A DNA stretch of 64,000 bases from Cryptomeria japonica (Eukaryota; Streptophyta; Pinopsida; Cupressales; Cupressaceae). Below, in pieces: positions 44,909 through 57,314 of this stretch. The stretch covers positions 261,565,386-261,629,385 of the forward strand of contig NC_081406.1 of assembly GCF_030272615.1 (NCBI RefSeq), given 5' to 3'. The position numbers were made by a program, and so were the translations under genes. The notes beneath the pieces were generated by a model. It had not been told where the DNA came from. It did no database searches and saw only the letters and a list, made by a program, of their open reading frames with translations. The stretch's first letter is position 1, and each line of letters starts with the position of its first letter.

Positions 44909-47900
44909 ATGAAACTCTTATCTTGGAATGTCAGGGGCATCAATGCCCCTAACAAATGGCACTTGATTAAGCGCCAGATTGATGACACCAAAGGAGATAT
45001 TTGGCTTTTACAAGAAACTAAATGGAGTAAGGCTGAGTTGGATGCAAAAATGAGAGTTTGGAAAAAGTGGAATGGTTTGTTTAGGCAATCGAATGGAGCC
45101 TCTGGTGGCTTGGGAATCATCTGGAATCCCATGAATGTTAGGATCTGTCTTGTTGGGGAAGATAAGTATTGGCAACATTGTTTGGTATCCTTGGATGAAA
45201 TGAGAATTTCAATCTTTTTAATGTTTATGGACCATCTTCTGCTGGTGATAAACGTGCTCTCTGGGATCTTTTAGCCACCAGACTTTGCAGTATTATCGAA
45301 GGCAGTGCATGGTTGCTGGGGACTTCAATGTGATCCTTTCTGGCAATGAAAAAAGTGGGGGCATTTAGAGGACTGGTATGCCCCAGAAGGATTTTTTGGA
45401 ATTTGTTGAGAAGAATCACCTAATAGACATTGTTCCTAAAAATGGAATTTTCACATGGACGAATAGGAGATCGGGTTTTACTAATATTGTAGAATGACTA
45501 GACCAGTTTCTTGTTACTGGTGATTGGCTAGAACAAAATCTTGTATTAGAGTCATCGATTCTCTCGCTTATTGTATCAGATCACTATCTGATCTATCTAG
45601 AGTTTGCCAAGGGACAATTGGAGGGAGGTACCCCTTTCCAGTTTGAGAAAATGTGGTTAAGAGTGCCTCAGCTATATGATCTTATATCTATTTGGTGGAA
45701 TGATCCCGTTCTAGGGAATAATTCAAGATTATTTATACTTAATATGAAGCTCAAGTATATTAAGGTTAAGATCAAAGAATGGAATATGAAACATTTCAAG
45801 AATATTCATATGGAGAAATTAAGAATTAAGGTTGAGTTGGAAGAAATCACCAATTATGTTATTACTTCAGGTATGAATGAGGATTTATTTAACAAAGAAA
45901 AATCCCTCAAATCTGATCTAAATGAAATCCTTCGGTGTGAGGAAATCCATTGGTGATAAAAATCAAGGGAGTTATGGCTTAAGGAAGGTGACAGAAATAC
46001 CAAATTCTTCCATAGATTGGCCATTACCATTCACAATAGAAACATAATATCGAAGATTAAGAGACCAGATGGTTTCATAGTCAGGAACTATGAGGACATT
46101 GTGTAGGAAGCTGTAAGATTCTTTGAATCCTTAATAAATGGTGGTCACCAGAATTATCATAAAGCAAGAATTAGACTTCTTAACTCAATCCCATCCATAA
46201 TATCTTATAGCCAAAATGCAGCTCTCTTTAATCCTATTTCAATTGATGAAGTAAGGAAAATCACCTTCCAATTGAATCCTGATAAGACTCCTGGCCCTAA
46301 TGGCTTCCCTGCAACTTTCTTCCAACAGTTTTGGGATATCATCGCTCGAGATCTTCACCTAGCAGTAGAAGAATCAAGAAAGAAAATGACTATGTTAGGT
46401 GCTATTAATCACACTTTTCTGGCTTTAATCCCGAAAAAGAAAAACCCTCAATAGATGAGTGATTTTAGGCCTATTGCTTTATGCAACATGATCTATAAGA
46501 TTATAACATAGATCATAGCCAACAGATTGAAGCCCCTCCTTAAACACATCATATTGGATGAACAAAGTGGATTTGCCCCTGGAAGATCCATTGTGGAAGG
46601 CATTATCATTGCCCATGAAATGCTTCACATGGATAGGAAAACCAAGGATTCCTGCATGATTTTAAAACTGGATATTCTGAAAGCTTATAATATGGTGAAC
46701 AAGGGTTTCTTAATTGATGTATTAAAAAAATTGGTTTTCGCAAGGAATGGATCACATGGGTCACGAGTTATTTATCATCCCCCAAATTCTCCATTTTGGT
46801 TAATGGCTCATCTCATGGCTTCTTTTCCACGTCAAGAGGAATACGACAAGGTGATCCAATGTCACCATTTTTTTTTATCATAATGGATGAAGCCTTAGGT
46901 CGATCAATAAGAGCTCTTCAACAAGATGATTGATGACTTGGAGTCAATGTGGCAATTGGGGTTGAAAAAATGACTCACTTGCAGTTTGTCGATGATACCA
47001 TTCTGTTTGGCTTGGCTTGTAGGAGAGAGGCAAGGACAATTAAATCATGTCTTGATGACTACTGTATGGCTTTCAGACAGAAAATCAATTGGAACAAATT
47101 TGAAGTGTTTTTTGTCAACACTCTGATTAACATGCAAGGTGTCTTATCAAGGATTCTTAATCTCAGAGTTGCAAACTTCCCAGGGAAATTTCTTGGAACC
47201 CCCCTCTTCATTGGCAGTAACAGAACTTGCTATTGGAAGCATCTTATTGATAAGTGCAAATCCAAGCTTGCAAATTAGAAAGGCAAGCGGTTATCCTCTG
47301 CTAGGAAACTCACTATGATAAAATCGGTCCTCTTCGTGCTACCAGTTTTTTCTATGGCATGTCTGAGATTACCGATGGCAATTGAAGATGAATTGATCTC
47401 TATAATGAGAAATTTCCTTTGGAATGACTCAGATGACAAAGGGAAATATCCTCTAGTAGCTTGGAAAGGTAGGGGGTGCTGGCATTCGACATATTTTGAT
47501 TATGAATTTAGCTATGGTTGCTAAATTGGTTTTGGAAATTTGCAGTGGTGGTAAACAAAAATGGGCAAGGATTCTAAAACATAAATATTTGGACTCCCTG
47601 GAGCCAAAAAGGATTCTTACTATAAACAACCCCCCCAGAGGATCAGCCATCTAGAATTTTATTGTGGAAAGCAGGGAAATCATAAGTGATCAGATTACCT
47701 GGGATGTCAGGAATGGAAGGGATGCCTCATTTTGGATTGATTCTTGGGCTGGTGAAGCTGCCTTATGTCTCAACCCTTCTCTGCAACCTATTATGGTAGA
47801 AACTTGTCGCCCCTGGGGTCACAATATCTGTGATTATGGTTACCCTATCCAATAAAATGGCATTGCTAAGTGGAAATGGAACTCCTTGGATCCCTTGGAC

Positions 47901-48990
47901 TTGGATCAGAACCAGAAAGACTTGTTTGCAGACATTCTTAGCAAAAGGGTTATTTTCCCTTCCCCTAAAAAGGACATTATCAGGTGGTGTGGTTCCTCTG
48001 ATGGTAAATATAAGGTATGTTTTGGTTACAAATTGAAAGAAGCAGCTATAGACAAGAAAGATTGGCCTGCTAATATTTTTTGGCATCGACACCTTCTACC
48101 CAAAGTAGGTTCATTTGCCTGGTTGGCTTGTCAAAAGAAGATTCTAACTAAAGAAAGACTCTTTTCAATGGGCATCAATGGACCTAGTAGATGCATTTTA
48201 TGTCAAGAGCAAGAAGAGACTGTGGATCACCTACTTTTCCACTGCAAGTTCTCCAGTCACTGTTGGTGGCATTTCATGGGAAAATTGAGAATCTTTGGCC
48301 CCTTTCCATCAGGGTTGGAAGAGTGGTTTCCCCAATGGCTTAAACCGGTAGGAAAGGCTATATTTGCTGATTTATTTTATATTCTACCATCTCTTCTGAT
48401 TTGGGAAATTTGGAAAGAAAGGAATCACAAAATTTTCCAGGGTAAAGAGATGAACTTAATGACTCTATGTGGGAAAATTGAGAACCATCTGACTAAGCTC
48501 CTGAATGAGGCTACTCAATCCAAATCATTAAAGAAAATTATATATATGGACTTGGATTGGAATATTAAGCTGGCACTTCCAAATCTGCTCATTCTACTGC
48601 TTTTTGGTAAGGCATCCCCAGTGGATCAGGTCAATCCAAGATTGGGTGTTAAATGGGAAGCGCCAGAGCCTGGGTGGTTTAAGGTAAAATTTGATGGTGC
48701 TTCTATTGGAAACCCAGGTCAAAGTGGTATTGGGTGTATACTGAGGAACTTCGATGGTATCTGTATAAAAGAAATCTCAGAAAAGATTGGACCTGCTACT
48801 AATAACGAAGATGAATTCATCTAGAGGGATACTCACTAAATGTGGTTAATGCGGTTTGGTGTAACAACACCCCTAGTTGGCACCTTAACCATTGGCTTCA
48901 ACCGATTCTATGCTACTAGCCACCTTTGATGAATTTCAGATTAGCCACATCTATATGGAAGGCAATGGAGAGGCTGACAGACTCTAAAAT
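44909..48990 (+). pseudogene. LINE ORF2: endonuclease, reverse transcriptase, RNase H (decayed)
   Basis: ATG 44909 begins MKLLSWNVRGINAP, the start of the AP-like endonuclease, with LLQETKW, AGDFNVIL (near 45315) and SDHYLIYLEF (near 45580) following. RT motifs are DKTPGPNGFPATFF (46277-46318), LALIPKKK, FRPIALCN, DEQSGFAPGRSI and FVDDT at about 46987-47001. The zf-RVT region is at 48080-48275 (FWHRHLLPKVGSFAWL, CILCQEQEETVDHLLFHC). RNase H begins FKVKFDGASIGNPG (48680-48721), and its last part (HIYMEGNGEADR) lies near 48945. At least eight frames are needed, so no full protein is made. Confidence 0.9.
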
Positions 48991-49797
48991 GGTGATTGTC
49001 GATGGTGACCCCCCCATTGGCACTCTGATTGGGTTGTTCTGACTGGTTTGATTTTCCCAGATGAGCTTCCACCAGTTGATATGGTCTAAGTATCTTCCCA
49101 AGTAATGGTTCTTTCCGATTGAGTCTGCCAGTTGTGGTCTCAACTGATTGTCTTCTCCTTCCAACTGATATGTTTCTTTGATTAACCTATCGATGTTGGT
49201 ACCGTAGTATTGCCTCCACTGGTTGATATGGACTCTCGACTATCTCACTGGTGGTGGTGCTCACTAGTTGAGTTACTTGCTGGTTGCGTTCTCCATTTCT
49301 CCTTCTGGTTCAAAAGTTTCTCTGATTGAATTACCGGTTGGGGTGCAAACCGGTTGCATTGCCTCCCCACTTGCCTTTATATTTTTTACTTAATCTAATG
49401 ATCGTGGCTTCCGGTGGATAGATCGTCCGATTGATGTGTTCACTAGTTAAGATTTCTTCTTGCCACCGAGTTGTGGCTCTCTACAGTCATTATTGGTCTG
49501 TGTCGGTTTGCACCCCGTGGCAATTGGACATGTTTGTACTTTTAAATGATATTTAGTTACGACTAGATCCTATCTGGATATGCATATAATTACTTGATGA
49601 ATAAAGACAATCGACATTAAGTTGATGAACTTTGGATCAGAAGTTGTTTGGACACTATCATTTCACGTGTGTGTGTATTCAATAGACATGTGCTACTTGC
49701 CTAGGGCCTGTATCCCCTGTTTGATGACTTGCTACTTAACATTTGAATGCTCTCATTTCCTATTGAAACATTTGCATTTTTCACTCAGTGACTTGCC
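48991..49797 (+). other. LINE region between ORF2 and the accessory ORF
   Basis: No gene is supported. It is rich in diverged copies of ACTGGTTGATATGG (for example 49070-49083, 49158-49170 and 49218-49231), which suggests an old simple or tandem repeat. Confidence 0.5.
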
Positions 49798-50541
49798 ATG
49801 GAATCCTCAATTCTCCTTGAAGCTACTTGTCGACAAATGGCCTTCCTGGGTGAAATCACTAACAAACGTTTGCAGAAGGTCCTCTACTCTCGACGGATTC
49901 TCATTCTTCACAGCCTTAAAAGGATAATGGGGAAGGAATTCCTTATGGCTTATCATAGGTATAGAGCCAATGTTGATATCCCAACCTTTTTCCTTGCAAT
50001 GGTCATATACATGGGGACTAGCAAGCAGAGAGTGAAGCTTTTAACTTAAATGGTGTTTAAACATTGCCTGCTAGGGGAGATTGATGTCGCATTGGACAAT
50101 ATTGATGGCAACCTGAGAATGTCCCTTCCCCAAAATTATTATATGTCCTTGGGCAACGAGGCAGAGGTGATAAAGTTTGTGATTGTAAACTCTCTGGACT
50201 TTGATGCCCTTCAAGAAACCTAGCCTGCCATTACCAGGAATATTGAATTTCTACTTAAGGCGATAGGCATTCAAAATGGCTTCATGTTGGAATGGAGGGA
50301 AAATTATCTTCGAGATGAAAGGTTAGCAGTTGCAAAAGGTTTTGGTATTCTAGAGAATGGAGACTTGGTTGATGGCATTGATTGGGGGTTTGGGCTTGGC
50401 AAGGAGTGGTTCCCTAATGACTACCGACTCCTTAGGGAGAAGGCTGAATCGGCGGCTCACTCTACGTATGGCACTGAATGCCCTATAATCCTAGATGTAG
50501 CTCGTGCTCATGTGGATGATGACTCAAGAGAATCCCATTGA
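49798..50541 (+). pseudogene. Accessory ORF in the LINE 3' region (decayed, unknown function)
   Basis: From ATG 49798 one frame stays coding-like for 248 codons with only two stops (50047 and 50221). It begins MESSILLEATCRQMAFLGEI, continues with IMGKEFLMAYHRYRANVDIP, and ends with GFGILENGDLVDGIDWGFGL and an acidic tail. I recognise no domain. It lies inside the LINE target-site duplications and downstream of RNase H, so it moved with the LINE. It may be a third LINE ORF, a transduced host fragment, or a chance open frame. Confidence 0.55.
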
Positions 50542-50820
50542 TTCTGGTTGTCATCTTTCTCCAGTTTCTTTGTTTTCTAGTTATTGTTTTTTGTTTAAAG
50601 GCCTTTGGCCTGTTCTGCTATCTTCAACGATTGTCGACTGGTGTTTTGTACTTGTCCAACCTCCATTGATGGTTCTTTTTATATAAGGAATAGAGCTAGG
50701 GTAGGGGGTTTTCTTCCTGGTTCTTTCCTCCTACCACTCTCACTGAACCAGAACTTGTATTCACCTATTTTGATTAATACAAGGGTGTTGCCCCTCTGCA
50801 TCTATTTACTTATTAAAAAA

Positions 50821-50839
50821 AAGTGTTAAAATAAAAATA
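50821..50839. repeat. LINE target-site duplication, right
   Basis: AAGTGTTAAAATAAAAATA, identical to 42853-42871. Confidence 0.9.
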
Positions 50840-51861
50840 TTGTTTTCTTTTTTGGATAATTCCATTTTTTATAATTTAATATAACTTAATTAAGGTTTTT
50901 TTAATAATAATAACAAAAACCCTTAACTAAGTTATATCAAATTATAACCAAAGCAAAAATAAATAATAAAATCTTTTAAAAAGATTTTAGCTTATGTAGC
51001 CCAGGTTAAGACTTCACAAGTCTTGACCCCCGGGCTTTAGAAAACATGTACAAGTTGTTTTCTAAAAACCAAATAAAAGAAAATCCCTTTGTATATTGGT
51101 TTTAGGGCATACAAAAAGGGCTTGAACCCTAAAAAACTCCATCATTTTCATTTTTGCATATTTTTGTCTTCCCGAAGAAGACTCTTCTAGCAGCCATGCA
51201 CTCTATTGTTGGCTCTCAAACTGGGTTCAAAAAAGGAACTTATATGTGGCTCCTTGCATGTGTATTGGACTTCTACATGCAAGTGACACGATATGTGCCT
51301 TATTTATTTTCTCTATTTTTGCCATAAATTCTTCTTTGAGAAGAAGTTTTGCTTCTTTTCATGCAAATAATCTAGGGTTTCTGTAACATGCCCTTTCACT
51401 GTATTTTTTGCATGTGTGGTCACAATAAACCTGTGACATTCATGGTGAATTTCTGCTTCTTAAGCTTGGAACTATGCAAAAGCATCTGATCTCTGTTGTT
51501 TTACTATGCATGGAGTTTAAATAAAAACCCTAACAATGGTTTGTGGGGTTTAGATCTTTATCTAGTTGTATGCAATCTTTCACATAATGACTATAGATCT
51601 TATGGCTTCTTTTCAAGGTGATTATCCTGAATATTTTTATCTTCTCTTCTGAGAACTACTGTGTATTGCTATACTATGCTTTGTCTTCGGTGGTTCAAAC
51701 CCTTATATTCAATATTAACACTTTGAGATGGCTCTCTTAGCTATGTAGATTCTCCATTTGATGGATGTGCTATTATAGGACTATTTTGGAAATCTCTAGG
51801 CTTCATTCTCGTGAGAAAATGACAGAAGCTTAGTGAAAAGATTACATTTGTTGCTCTTATT
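50840..51861. other. Unassigned stretch between the LINE and copia D
   Basis: No gene is supported. It continues the AT-rich sequence at 41978-42852. It contains an inverted repeat at about 50879-50945 (arms ATAACTTAATTAAGG and its near reverse complement) and small hairpins near 51000-51070. The layout (AT-rich, then TATATTGGTTTTAGGGC and a T-rich leader) could be part of an LTR, but no partner copy is visible. Confidence 0.4.
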
Positions 51862-52748
51862 CCATAATCAATTCCTTCCTTTTGACAATATCCTTTGCAA
51901 ACCAATCTAGCCTTATTCCTTACAACTTGACCATCCTCATTCAATTTATTCCTAAAAACCCATTTAGTTCCAATAATATTCTTATTTTTAGGCTCGGGAA
52001 CCAAAGTCCATGTGTTATATTTCTTCATCTGATCCAATTCTTCTTTCATAGCTTCAAACCAATATTCATCTTTACATGCCTCAATTACTGATACCGGTTC
52101 AACTTGTGAAATTAAACATGCATCATTAGTTGTCAATATTCTTCTTGTTATCACTCCATTGTTCTTATCCCCAATGATCTGATCTTCTGAATGATTCAAT
52201 CACACATACCTAGGAGTCCTCTTCTTCTTTGTTCCTCTTCCCGGTTCTTCAGTTACTGTAAAAAAATTTGATACTGCCGGAGTAACTGGTTCAACACTTT
52301 GTTCCGATAAAGGTGTTACTGGTTCAGATATAATCATTTTCACAGCCAGCTCCTTCTCATAAACTCTGATTTGACCTCTATTCATCTCATCCACCTTGAC
52401 ATTAGTACTCTCCACAATTCTCTGCAATATCTTGTTATAGCATCTATATGCCTTACTTTCATTAGAATAACCAAGAAATATGTCTTCATCACATCTAGGA
52501 TCAAATTTTCCAATGATATCATCTCTCCTAATATAACATTTACTACCAAATATTCTGAAATACTTAATTGTAGGTGTATTGTCAAACCATAATTCATAAG
52601 GTGTCTTACCGGATTCTCCTTTGATATATATTTTGTTGAATGTATAAACCATTGTGCTCACTCCTTCTCTCCAGTAGATATGAGGTAGACTACCTTCCAT
52701 CATCATTGTTCTAGCAACATCCAAGATAGTTATATTCTTCCTTTCCAC
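51862..52748 (-). pseudogene. Copia D integrase C-terminal part and RT start
   Basis: Frame 52200-52748 starts in the integrase core after the catalytic glutamate (MERKNITILDVARTMM) and includes ESGKTPYELWF and IFGSKCYIRRDD. After a stop at the 52199/52200 boundary, 51741-52199 has WFEAMKEELDQMKKYNTWTL and RNKARLVCKGYCQKEGIDYG, then loses RT similarity. The tail from 51741 to 51861 is unrelated sequence read in frame. Confidence 0.85.
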
Positions 52749-53477
52749 AACTCCATTCTGTTGAGGTGTCTAGGGAGCAAAAAATTGTCTCATTATACCA
52801 TGCTTCTCATAAAATTTATTAAACTCACTGGATGTGAATTATCCACCATGATCTGACCTTAAACATTTAATCTTCAATCTTGTCTCAGTTTCCACTTTAG
52901 CCTTAAAAATTTTAAACTTTTCAAATGCTTCAGATTTTTTCCTTAGAAAAGTAACCCACGTAATTCTAGAATAATCATTAATGATTAGCATGAAATATCT
53001 ATCACCTTGAAAACTTTCAACTCTAGCAGGGCCACGCAAATTAGTATCAATAAGATCAAGAACATCATTAGAATTATCTTGTATACTCTTAAAAGAGGTT
53101 TCGACATGTTTACCCATTTGACATTCTTTACACACCGGATTATAGGGCTTCACAATCTTAGGTATATCTCTAATTGTCTTAGTTGAACTAATCTTCACAA
53201 GACAATCAAAATTCACATGACACAACCTTTTATGCCATAGCCAACTCTCATCAATTTGTGTAATCAAAAATGTCTTCTCATCGAAATTCAAATGAAATAT
53301 ATTACCTTTTGTATGTGTATCGGTTGCAATCTCCAAACCAGATTTGTTAATGATTTTGCATTTTCCGTCTTTGAATTGTAATTGAAATCCCTTATCCACC
53401 AATTGTCCTACATTCAAAAGATTATGCCTTAACTTTTCAACATAATAAACATTGTCAGTATTATTCTTACCATCCAA
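52749..53477 (-). pseudogene. Copia D pre-integrase and integrase core
   Basis: The 212-codon frame has the GAG-pre-integrase region (ESWLWHKRLCHVNFDCLVKI, CKECQMGKH) and the integrase core: LIDTNLRGPARVES, where the first catalytic aspartate is D in LIDT or lost by D to N in TDLRGP-type sequence; then INDYSRITWV and CLRSDHGG with the second aspartate. A stop at about 52839 follows, and the sequence to 52749 carries the TPQQNGV-type segment in another frame. Confidence 0.82.
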
Positions 53478-53486
53478 TGATATAAT

Positions 53487-53708
53487 TCATTTTCCTTTGA
53501 TCATACATTCTTTGTCATCTCTAAATCTAACCAAACCGTCATCAAATTCTTGGAAAGATAGAAACTTCCCTTTATCTCTAGTCATATGATGTGAACAACC
53601 ATTTTCAATTACCCATTCATCTTTGTCTTTAATTTTAGCAGCAAGTGCCTTCTCTTCAGGTACATTCTCTTCGAGTGCCTGAACATCTTCCTTGATATCC
53701 AAAAACAC
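53487..53708 (-). pseudogene. Copia D protease
   Basis: The frame contains DEWVIENGCSHHMTRDKGKF. The protease D-S-G triad is replaced by E-N-G, so it should be inactive. The ECMIKGK segment matches the usual continuation. Confidence 0.8.
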
Positions 53709-53788
53709 CCATTCTTTCCCATTTCTGGAACTACTAGCAGAGTCTTTTGTCGGTTCATCATCAAAGTTAGTAATTCCTTCCTCATCCG

Positions 53789-54790
53789 CTATGTAGCATG
53801 ATTTGTCTCTTTTTTTGTGTACTTATATTTGTTCTGATATCCAAGGTTAGGCTTAAATGATCTTCTAACTCTTTCTTCAAATCTTGAATTCCTTTCAGAA
53901 CATCTAGACGCAAAATGACCAATCTTATTACATGCAAAACATTTAAAAGGTGATTTTCCTTCATACTTACTTCCTACCAGTCCTTTAGGTACTCTTCTAG
54001 CAAATAGTGCTTCAAGTTTCTCAAACTCATCATCGTCTCTCTTCATATCATTCAATTCCTTTGCATATAAAGCTATCCAATCTTTCTTACTAGTTGCTAA
54101 TGCAGATGCATGAAAAGCAGGTTCAGTCTTCACAGCTCCAAAAGGTCCAAATTCTTCAAGCTCAAAAGCAGATAATTTCCCAACCAAGGTATCTCTATTG
54201 ACATATGTATTAGCCATTCTTCTCAACTCATTAATAGCAGTAGCTTTCTTCTTGTAAGTTGGTGGTAGGGCTCTCAGAACTTTAGAAACAATTTCATCTT
54301 CGCTCAGAGTTCCACCACAACATTGAATTCTCATAACAATCTCATTTACCCTTTCCATGAATGAAGTAATCCTTTCATCTTCTTCCATCTTCAGGTTTTC
54401 ATATCTCACCCAGTAACCATCAAGTTTAGCAATATTCACTATAGGGTCACCTTCATTAAGAGTCTCCAACTTATCCCATATATCTTGTCTAGATGATTTG
54501 TTAGTTAATCCCATTATTTGTTGATCAAAAAGTGCACACAAGAGGGCTTCTCTTGCTCTACAATCATTCTCAAGCACCTTATCAAGGTTTGTCGGAGGAG
54601 GATTGTCAGATGTTGGATTATGAGGTGTAACACCATTCTGTGGGATCTCCTAAATCTCCTTTCCAAGACATCTTAGATGAGTCTCCATCTGAATCTTCCA
54701 TACTGTGTAATTTGTTCCATTAAGCCTAGGAATATCTCTCTAAAAGATAGCTCTAGATGAACTAGATGAACTTGAATTGTTAGTCGCCAT
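53789..54790 (-). pseudogene. Copia D gag
   Basis: A probable ATG at 54790 opens MATNNSSSSSSS. A stop near 54740 and a second near 54650 precede the long frame 53789-54577. That frame has the UBN2-type gag helices (IWDKLETLNEGD, RVNEIVMRIQCCGG, VLRALPPTYKKK) and a CCHC knuckle (CFACNKIGHFASRC). It is about 335 codons in all, typical for copia gag. Confidence 0.88.
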
Positions 54791-54829
54791 AGGATCTTCC
54801 TGAAGTGGTTAATCTTTCTGCAGAGAGGA

Positions 54830-54848
54830 CCAAAGCCCTGATACCAAT
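54830..54848 (-). other. Copia D primer-binding site
   Basis: After the LTR the minus strand reads ATTGGTATCAGGGCTTTGG, matching the initiator-Met-tRNA site with one change. Confidence 0.85.
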
Positions 54849-56071
54849 TGTTAGACAATTCAAATAACCAAAAGACAACTGAGAAGTGGGGGGGGTGAAT
54901 TAGTTGTCACATATTACCAAAACATTTAGCAATTAAAACTTTAATACCGGAACCCAAAACATTAATACCAGAATATCAGTTAATCAAATAAGCATAAACA
55001 ATAATCACAGAATAAATATCATCCACATGATACCAAGATTTATACGTGGAAAACCCGGTAAAGGGAAAAACCACGGTGGGAAGCCTATCCACAATCAGAT
55101 AATACTTCTGCAATAAGTATGTGAATTACAATTGAGGGGCATGCACTTGTAGGAAGACCAACAGCCTGAGGCACACTGCTCATCACAAAAGGAATCTCAC
55201 TGACTACATAGAAATCCATACTATAATCTAGAAGAAGGAATGAACGACAAAGATAGCATCTCCTATGCTTGAGTACAGTTACGGTTAAGCTCAATACCAG
55301 ATAACTAAATCCTCTTAGGTAAACCCAATTTGATCTCCAATGATCAACCAAATCCTCTTCCTGAATGATATTACATTATTTGCACATTACATATCCATAT
55401 CCCATTCCCTGACCTTATACCTATGATGATCTACAATAAGATCTTACATCATATATATACAAACCCTCGATCATAAACAATCAGGTCAGCCACCAGACAA
55501 TAAACCAATTACATAATTTCAAAACATGTCAGCCTTAGACCAAACAAACAATATCCAACACACAAAACATCCCGAAAACACATCAAGAGGTTCAAATCAC
55601 ACGTTACATTAAGTCGGTCCATAACCTAGATCAACCGAGACCCAATATAGGTCCACACACTAAAACAATGATCTCCATCTGCCAAGTATCGAACATGATC
55701 ACCAACAACATCCTGGATCTCCACTAGAAGCTGCACCAGCACCACTTATGCATATCATCAAAATTTTCAACAAAAGCTCTACCGGTGAAACCCTCGCTTG
55801 AACCACAAGCCAAGCTTCCAAGCAAACAGGATAGCATCTAATCACCATACTAATACCAACTTACTGAATATGAACATGAGTATCATGAATAAGCCAATTC
55901 CATAACCAAACCATACCAGAGCCTACAAGATCATCTCGGATCCAAACCAACCACAAACTACTCAACCTACTGGGACCAGAAGGGTGCCGGTAAAGCATCC
56001 AAACAGCTAGTGTTGGCATAAATGACAAAACATCAATGCAACACACAATCAATTCCTCTAAATAGCCAACA
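54849..56071 (-). repeat. Copia D 5' LTR
   Basis: About 1223 bp from TGTTAGACAATT to TAGCCAACA on the plus strand; on the minus strand it starts TGTTGGCTATTTAG. It carries a G-run (54887-54893) and the ACGTGGAAAACCC / GGGAAAAACCACGGTGGGA block (55034-55081) shared with the other copia LTRs. Confidence 0.82.
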
Positions 56072-56073
56072 AA

Positions 56074-57303
56074 AGTGAGGCAGCAGAGTATTGCAGCGAA
56101 GATGAAAAACAAACTAATCTCTTCATGTCTCAAGAGGTACTTAATGAGGAACAAAGTGGAGCACAATCTAAAAATTTAAATGATAGTGAGGAAAAGGATG
56201 CTAATGTTGAGGTTGATCTTGAAGGAGAGTTAATATGTGCTCTTGAATAACTTTACAACATAAGGAAAGAGTATTCAAAACACAAGAAGTCATCCATACA
56301 AGAGCAAAATCAGTTAAGTAAGAAACTTGAAGAATCTAAAATGAATATTAGCAGCTTAAAAACTCAGCTACAAAAAGCCAAGAGGATAAGTGAAGTTATA
56401 AAATTAAAATTAGAAGCCAAAGAAAATGAGTGTCAAAACCTGGAACAAGAAGTTGTGAATCTTAGGAAAGAGCTTGAGAAGTGCAAGAACGATCTCAAGT
56501 TGAGACTAAAATGTGAAAGCAACGCAAATGCATTGGATGATATGTTGAAGAAGCAAAATCATTCAAAGGATTATGCAAGTGTAGGATATGAGGTTGAACA
56601 ATGTTCTACCAATGTTGAAGTATCAAAAAGAGACATAACTTTTGTATCTTCAACCATAAATGATCATAAGAAAACATTGAAAATCAACAATGCTCCAAGA
56701 AAGAAGATAGACTTAAATACTACTATTCAGAACATGAAAACATAGGTTGTTGATCAAAAGAAGAGTATTGTTGCTGCTACTACAAGAAACAATCATGTTG
56801 ATTCAAAATGAAAAGAAAAGTTGGATGATGATGGCTTCACAAGAGTTAACGATATGAGTAAGAAGTTCACAAGACCGAGATATGCTACTCCAAGGACGCA
56901 AAAGTGGAATACTTTCAACAATAACAACTAGTATGCTTCTCAATTTCATGGCTATTGCTATAAATGTAATGCATATGGACATAAAATTTTAGATTTTAGA
57001 ATAATGCATAGATCTCCTCCTAGTTATGAAAGAAATAATCATTTTGCTTCTCTAAAGGATATTAATGTTGTATGCTATCAATGTAATGAGTTTGGCCACA
57101 AAATCTATGTAGAAGGAAAAATTTTCAATTAAGTGGCAAACTCTCTATATCATCATTTAATAAAAATGTAAAATGCTACTACTGTCAAAACTATGGTCAT
57201 ATAGCAAAGCACTACAAGTCAAGAGCTACTAAACATAAAAAGACATTTGTTGTGCAACCAAAAACCACATCTGATGAGAGTGTTGTAACAAAGAAGAGAA
57301 AAT
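56074..57303 (+). pseudogene. Copia C gag C-terminal half
   Basis: The frame is open from the copia D junction (SEAAEYCSEDEKQTNLFMSQ). It continues as a charged coiled coil (56341-56745, MNISSLKTQLQKAKRISEVI and on), like copia B gag. Zinc-knuckle-like units follow near 56957-57215: CYKCNAYGHKI, CYQCNEFGHKI and CYYCQNYGHIAKHY. Stops and shifts interrupt at several places. The N-terminal gag domain is missing. Confidence 0.82.
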
Positions 57304-57314
57304 AAACCAAGCAA

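Larger units (their letters stand above)
42872..50820 (+). mobile_element. Full-length L1-type LINE (mutated)
   Basis: An exact 19-bp duplication flanks a 7.95-kb element that ends in a short A run (50815-50820, merging with the duplication). It has ORF1 with a DUF4283-like domain, and ORF2 with AP endonuclease, RT, a zinc-binding zf-RVT region and RNase H. This is the plant L1 layout. Stops and frameshifts in both ORFs show it is inactive. About 1.8 kb follows ORF2, unusually long for a LINE 3' end, and it holds another decayed ORF. Confidence 0.92.
51862..56071 (-). mobile_element. Copia D: 5' part of a Ty1/copia element
   Basis: On the minus strand it has a complete 5' LTR (54849-56071), a primer site, gag, protease, integrase and the first part of RT. 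Homology stops at about 51862, inside RT just after the EGIDYG motif. The rest of RT, RNase H, the polypurine tract and the 3' LTR are missing, so a deletion or truncation removed the 3' half. Its 5' LTR abuts the open gag frame of copia C, which it interrupts. Confidence 0.85.

Noticed and set aside
56011-56071. TGTTGGCATAAATGAC as a plus-strand LTR start for copia C
   Set aside because: The LTR of copia D on the minus strand runs through it to TGTTGGCTATTTAG at 56071, and copia C gag is already open at 56074, leaving no room for an LTR.
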